Positions 12,833 through 13,871 of a DNA stretch of 13,871 nt are shown one piece after another (position 1 is the stretch's first letter; each line of letters opens with the position of its first letter). The translations under genes were made by a program, and so were the position numbers. This DNA comes from Victivallales bacterium (lineage in GTDB: Bacteria > Verrucomicrobiota > Lentisphaeria > Oligosphaerales > Oligosphaeraceae), in NCBI GenBank assembly GCA_017538465.1, contig JAFYIW010000280.1, forward strand, positions 1-13,871, given 5' to 3'. The notes under the pieces were generated by a model that saw only the letters and a program-made list of their open reading frames with translations, did not search any database and was not told the DNA's origin.

Positions 12833-13871
12833 CTACAGTCCACACATCTGCCGAATGGAGGCCAGGTCGGCGGCGGTCTGGGAAAGACCTGGGGCGGGTT
12901 CCTGGATGCGGTCGGCGAGGCGTAGCGCGATGTCGAGCGCCTCGGAGCAGTCGCGGATGAACTGCCGGCGGGAGGCGAGCGGGTCCTCGCGGTTGACTTC
13001 GGCACGCAGGGCGTGGCAGTCGAATTCCACGGGGCCCTTCCAGCCGAGTTTCTTGAGGGTGTAGAACATCATTACGGTCTCCTTGAGGCCCTCGGGACCG
13101 ACCAGCGGCGGGAAGTCGTCGTCGAATTGCGCCTTGATTTGGCTGCCGAAGTGCAGGAAGAGCAGCTTCTTCAGGGAGACCAAATAGGCGACCGTCAGGA
13201 CGGAGTTCTGGAGCGCCATGCCCTCGTGCTGGAGCAGTTCGGGGTTCACGCCCCAGAAGTCCGGCTCGTGGAGTTTGCCGTAGATGAAACCCACGGCGTG
13301 TCCTGCGGTTGGCAGGAACATGTGGCCACGGGGTTCGTTGGGCTTGGGTTCGACGGTGCCGCCGAGATAGTTGGTCATGCCGTGCTCGAGCATGTATTCG
13401 CGGGCGCCGTTGAGCCCCTCGGCCAGCCAGTCATAGACTTTGTCCCATTGGGTGACAATTGGCACCTCGAAGCCATCGCGGGCCACCCAGTAGATGTAGT
13501 ATTTGGCCCCGAAGAATTGCCCCATGCGGAGGAGACGGTACACCTTCTGGCGCGCCAGTTTGCGGATTTCGGGGTCGGGGTTGCAGAGGCCGCCGTTTTG
13601 GAAGAGCGGGTTGCCGTGGAGGCTGCAGACCGCAGAGTTGAAAACCACGCCTGCTTCATCGAGGATGGCCTTGATGGCGTGGAGCTTGGCATACACGGGG
13701 CTGGCGGGGTCCAGGTCGTCTTCAAGGTGCTCTGGATCCCAGGGGACCAGATCGTCGTCGTGGAATGCGGTGGCGTCGATGAGGCCCTGCTTTTTGCCTT
13801 CGGCAATCAGCTTGGCGACTTCCAGCGAGTCGATTTTGGGAAGGACGGGGCCGCCGAAGGGGTCGGAGAGC
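12833..13871 (-). CDS. Xylose isomerase-like protein, 5' end outside the window
   Basis: The 345 residues visible (first complete codon at 13870) align with Streptomyces-type xylose isomerase, a TIM-barrel metalloenzyme that converts D-xylose to D-xylulose. SDPFGGP opens the fragment and about 30 residues are missing. Matching segments are AFHDDDL (catalytic His37 here), YYIYWVARDG, VEPKPNEPRG (about 173-182, Glu174 and its neighbouring Lys), LPTAGHAVGFI, GVNPELLQHEGM (Glu211, His215), QFDDDF (Asp250, Asp252) and EFDCHALR (Asp284). Two differences stand out. The segment LFLHFGSQIKAQ contains no Asp where the family has metal ligand Asp245, and NPE-to-HE is one residue longer. The frame is open to the window edge, so the internal GTG at 13696 is not the start. 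xylB follows 89 bp downstream. It may be a true isomerase with an altered metal site or a relative acting on another sugar, so I withhold the symbol. Confidence 0.85.
   Translation of the reverse strand, partial: LSDPFGGPVLPKIDSLEVAKLIAEGKKQGLIDATAFHDDDLVPWDPEHLEDDLDPASPVYAKLHAIKAILDEAGVVFNSAVCSLHGNPLFQNGGLCNPDPEIRKLARQKVYRLLRMGQFFGAKYYIYWVARDGFEVPIVTQWDKVYDWLAEGLNGAREYMLEHGMTNYLGGTVEPKPNEPRGHMFLPTAGHAVGFIYGKLHEPDFWGVNPELLQHEGMALQNSVLTVAYLVSLKKLLFLHFGSQIKAQFDDDFPPLVGPEGLKETVMMFYTLKKLGWKGPVEFDCHALRAEVNREDPLASRRQFIRDCSEALDIALRLADRIQEPAPGLSQTAADLASIRQMCGL

Overview
The window looks like a carbohydrate-utilisation region from a high-GC Gram-negative bacterium, most likely of the PVC group (Lentisphaerota/Victivallales or a near relative) and possibly a metagenome contig. 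That placement is an inference. It rests on the family mix (DUF4838, CE15 esterase, ThuA-like protein, Streptomyces-type xylose isomerase homologue, a pseudopilin-like small protein), on lipoprotein and Sec signals, on the scarcity of Shine-Dalgarno sequences and on word-like GAC-rich intergenic repeats. I see no rRNA, tRNA, CRISPR array, insertion sequence or phage gene.

Layout. Positions 7303 down to 156 (minus strand) hold a tight five-gene cluster in this transcription order: a cytoplasmic GH78-like alpha-L-rhamnosidase, a GPH/SLC45-type MFS sugar symporter, a secreted metallophosphoesterase with a C-terminal CBM9-like domain, a cytoplasmic CE4/NodB-type polysaccharide deacetylase-like protein, and a CE15 glucuronoyl-esterase-like lipoprotein. 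Positions 7410-8535 (plus strand) hold a small membrane-anchored protein resembling a degenerate pseudopilin, then a ThuA-like protein. The 7304-7409 gap holds a candidate pair of overlapping divergent promoters. Positions 8536-8887 hold a repeat array and an AT-rich leader for a large secreted DUF4838 protein (8888-11206, plus). This gene converges, with 10 bp between stop codons, on a minus-strand xylulokinase (xylB-like). Upstream of the kinase is a xylose-isomerase-like gene cut off by the window end.

How the genes may work together (inference). CE15 would cut lignin-glucuronoxylan esters. DUF4838 has a GH67-like N-terminal layout and could act on uronic-acid-bearing glycans. Sugars or short glycosides would enter by the MFS symporter and be trimmed in the cytoplasm by the GH78 enzyme. 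Pentose would be funnelled through the isomerase-like protein and xylulokinase to xylulose-5-phosphate. Together this suggests attack on plant glucuronoxylan or rhamnose-containing cell-wall polysaccharide without SusC/SusD genes in view.

The most unusual features are: (1) three GAC-rich repeat tracts built from roughly 7-nt words, each directly after a stop codon and each reading GAC-rich in the sense of the preceding gene; (2) the pseudopilin-like protein that lacks the peptidase site and Glu5; (3) a xylose-isomerase homologue that keeps most metal ligands but lacks the Asp corresponding to Asp245.
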